The notes below the pieces were generated by a model. That model searched no databases. It was not told where the DNA came from and saw nothing but the letters and a program-made list of their open reading frames with translations. Of a stretch of 23,496 nucleotides of DNA, positions 22,801 to 23,496 are shown in pieces. The DNA is taken from assembly GCA_022448645.1 (NCBI GenBank), contig JAKVBZ010000082.1:1-23496 (forward strand), in the 5' to 3' direction. Both the position numbers and the translations under genes were made by a program. Numbering within the stretch: the first letter of the stretch is position 1; each line of letters begins with the position of its first letter. The DNA is from Pirellulaceae bacterium (GTDB lineage: Bacteria; Planctomycetota; Planctomycetia; Pirellulales; Pirellulaceae).

Positions 22801-23496
22801 GGCAACTCGGTTCAATTGCAACAAGTGCCACGATCATCCATTCGAACGCTGGAATGTTGACAACTATTACCAGACGGCTGCCTTCTTTGCACAAGTCGAT
22901 CTGCAACGGGACACCCAGCACGCACCTGAAGAAAACATCGGAGGCAGTGCGGTAGAGGTAGCTCAACCGCTGTACGAAATCGTATCCGATCAAGCCACCG
23001 ATCAGGTTACCAATATTGTTACTGGCGAAACCGCACGACCGACATTTCCTTTCGAGGCAGCTCTGCAGGCAGTATCGCTCAATAAAGAAACGTCATCGAA
23101 TGAAAAAACTTCGCTTCGTGAACAATTGGCGACATGGTTGACCTCATCCGACAACCAATACTTCGCCAAAAGCTACTCCAACCGCATCTGGGCATACCTG
23201 ACTGGGACCGGACTCATCGAGCCGATCGATGACATCCGTGCGGGAAACCCGCCAACCAATCCAGAATTGCTCGACTATTTGACCCGTCATTTTGTGGAAT
23301 CTAATTTCAACGTGCGCACGCTCATGCGTGAGATTTGCAATTCTCGCACCTATCAGCTGTCCATCGAGACCAATCCATACAACGCGGACGACGACATCAA
23401 TTTTTCTCACGGCAAAGCACGACGATTGCCAGCCGAAGTCTTGTTCGACACGGTGTTCGCCGTTACGGGCTCGACTCCTAACATCCCCGGCGCGGA
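19838..23496 (+). CDS. Giant planctomycete cytochrome c / WD40 / DUF1549 / DUF1553 protein, C-terminus missing
   Basis: Runs 1219 codons without a stop to the right edge. The signal peptide is MVTQAFCRFIVLCFILMTAM. Residues 36-135 form a planctomycete cytochrome c domain with haem motif CQGCH (50-54) and PAMPPQGDPL. Residues 155-510 hold about six WD40-like repeats (FSPDGEYLAVAGG, WSPDGNFIAVG, FAPDGNSFAAV, FSPDGKTVAAASADG). A Big2-like Ig domain is near 540-625. LGCNAGTCHG (Cys644, Cys649, His650) is a second, wider haem-type motif. The DUF1549 domain follows from about 840 (FLRRVYLDLTGLPP) to CNKCHDHPFERW (994-1005), then DUF1553 from about 1091 (QYFAKSYSNRIWAYLTGTGL). Such proteins are probably periplasmic; function is unknown. 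In planctomycetes a DUF1501 gene often comes next, beyond the window. Confidence 0.94.
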   Translation, partial: MVTQAFCRFIVLCFILMTAMVSGPRCLVAESLPEKVSYYEHVRPIFQAKCQGCHQPAKAQSGYIITEVSSLIAGGDSSEAVVPTKPAESYLIEMVTQQEGDDRPAMPPQGDPLTSYELSLVTHWIEQGALDDTPTNAKLRYNKDHPPQYSVPPIVTSMDYSPNGDLLAIAAFHEVRLHKADSTELVARLVGLSERIETVRFSPDGEYLAVAGGLPGRMGELQIWDVSEQELVLSKPVGYDTAYGASWSPDGNFIAVGLPDNTLRAIKVSSGEQTLFMGSHNDWVLDTAWSQQGNYLVSVGRDMSMKLTEVETERFIDNITSITPGALRGGLNAVDRHPQQDHVLVGGADGVPQIYRMHRETVRRIGDNANLIRKYPPMKGRIWGVAFAPDGNSFAAVSSLNGSGQIGVYKSAYDATITEELKKLFETARRNPNENITDPTIEEFHTRGAERLHAVDVDSAVFSVAFSPDGKTVAAASADGKIHLLDIASGEIRQQFLPVHLVESEQITHTGPRPSSLPVNLKKGKSTSADESLPNGRQVTSLEISPARILLDTPYAYHQLLVTATLDSGDTTDLTGMVTWTFDQPLAEVADRGLIRPTAEGETALHATYDGISAQASVTVRGMDSAHAPDFIRDVNPVISRLGCNAGTCHGSKDGKNGFKLSLRGYDALFDVRAFGDDHAARRVNFASPDDSLMLLKATGAVPHEGSVVTDMGSDYYNTIRGWIANGAKVDMASPRVTQIELFPQNPVVQNIGAIQQMRVVAHYADGTKRDVTRESIIESGNTEIAVHDDFGRVSTVRRGEAPVLARFSGAYAATTLTVMGNREGFVWEDPETWNTIDQLVAKKWERMRIRPSDLTLDTTFLRRVYLDLTGLPPRSESILAFLADERPTTEKRAQVIDSLIGSPAFVDHWTNKWADMLQVNSKFLGGEGANLFRTWIHDHVSANTPYNEFVFSILTASGSNKENPAASYYKILRTPEQLVENTTHLFLATRFNCNKCHDHPFERWNVDNYYQTAAFFAQVDLQRDTQHAPEENIGGSAVEVAQPLYEIVSDQATDQVTNIVTGETARPTFPFEAALQAVSLNKETSSNEKTSLREQLATWLTSSDNQYFAKSYSNRIWAYLTGTGLIEPIDDIRAGNPPTNPELLDYLTRHFVESNFNVRTLMREICNSRTYQLSIETNPYNADDDINFSHGKARRLPAEVLFDTVFAVTGSTPNIPGA

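Noticed and set aside
1..23496. CRISPR arrays, tRNA or rRNA genes, insertion sequences, prophage
   Set aside because: No regular spaced repeats, cloverleaf-like segments, transposase motifs or phage genes were seen on reading either strand, although a short tRNA could be missed by eye.

Overview
The window looks like a planctomycete chromosome, probably of the Pirellulales/Rhodopirellula type. This rests on gene content only: a decayed DUF1559 prepilin-like gene next to a carboxypeptidase-regulatory-like lipoprotein, a sulfatase, CRTAC1-type FG-GAP/ASPIC-UnbV lipoproteins, a PhoD-like phosphodiesterase, a Tat-exported ceramidase-like protein, and a giant cytochrome c/WD40/DUF1549/DUF1553 protein. 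No tRNA, rRNA, CRISPR array, transposase or phage gene was seen. Almost every protein has a Sec, Tat or lipoprotein export signal, so this is an envelope and polymer-degradation region.

Layout. 1-1560 (-): N-terminal 520 codons of a large LamG-like plus autotransporter-type beta-strand-repeat surface protein, running off the left edge. 1958-2172 (+): DUF1559 relic whose TGA stop overlaps the ATG of a small lipoprotein (2172-2660). 2669-2880: a pair of imperfect inverted repeats. 2927-5284 (-): secreted beta-propeller glycoside-hydrolase-like protein, with an orphan copy of its C-terminal domain at 5587-5775. 5897-7171 and 7190-7897 (+): sulfatase and RraA-like aldolase, probably one operon, meeting a ceramidase-like gene (7894-9294, -) tail to tail at a shared TTAA. 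9566-11404 (+): PhoD-like phosphodiesterase. 11593-12810 (-): beta-helix lipoprotein. 13002-15110 (-): seven-bladed FG-GAP/ASPIC lipoprotein. 15395-19021 (-): a second FG-GAP/ASPIC protein fused to thioredoxin and TPR domains and interrupted by one in-frame TGA. 19251-19623: wrecked dehydrogenase fragments. 19838-23496 (+): giant cytochrome c/WD40/DUF1549/DUF1553 protein, running off the right edge.

The main discovery candidate is the TGA at 17192-17194. The reading frame continues on the other side for 598 sense codons. The break falls between blades six and seven of one beta-propeller. Directly after the TGA the mRNA can form a perfect 6-bp hairpin with a GGUCG loop 17 nt from the TGA, which matches the general description of a bacterial SECIS element. 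The sequence therefore supports either a 1208-residue selenoprotein lipoprotein of the CRTAC1 family or a very recent nonsense mutation. No selenocysteine machinery lies in the window, so the choice is not settled here.

Functionally, the sulfatase, glycoside-hydrolase-like, phosphodiesterase and ceramidase-like proteins would suit removal of sulfate, phosphate and lipid groups from marine-type polymers, with the adhesin, beta-helix and propeller lipoproteins on the cell surface. This is inference from families, not something the sequence proves.
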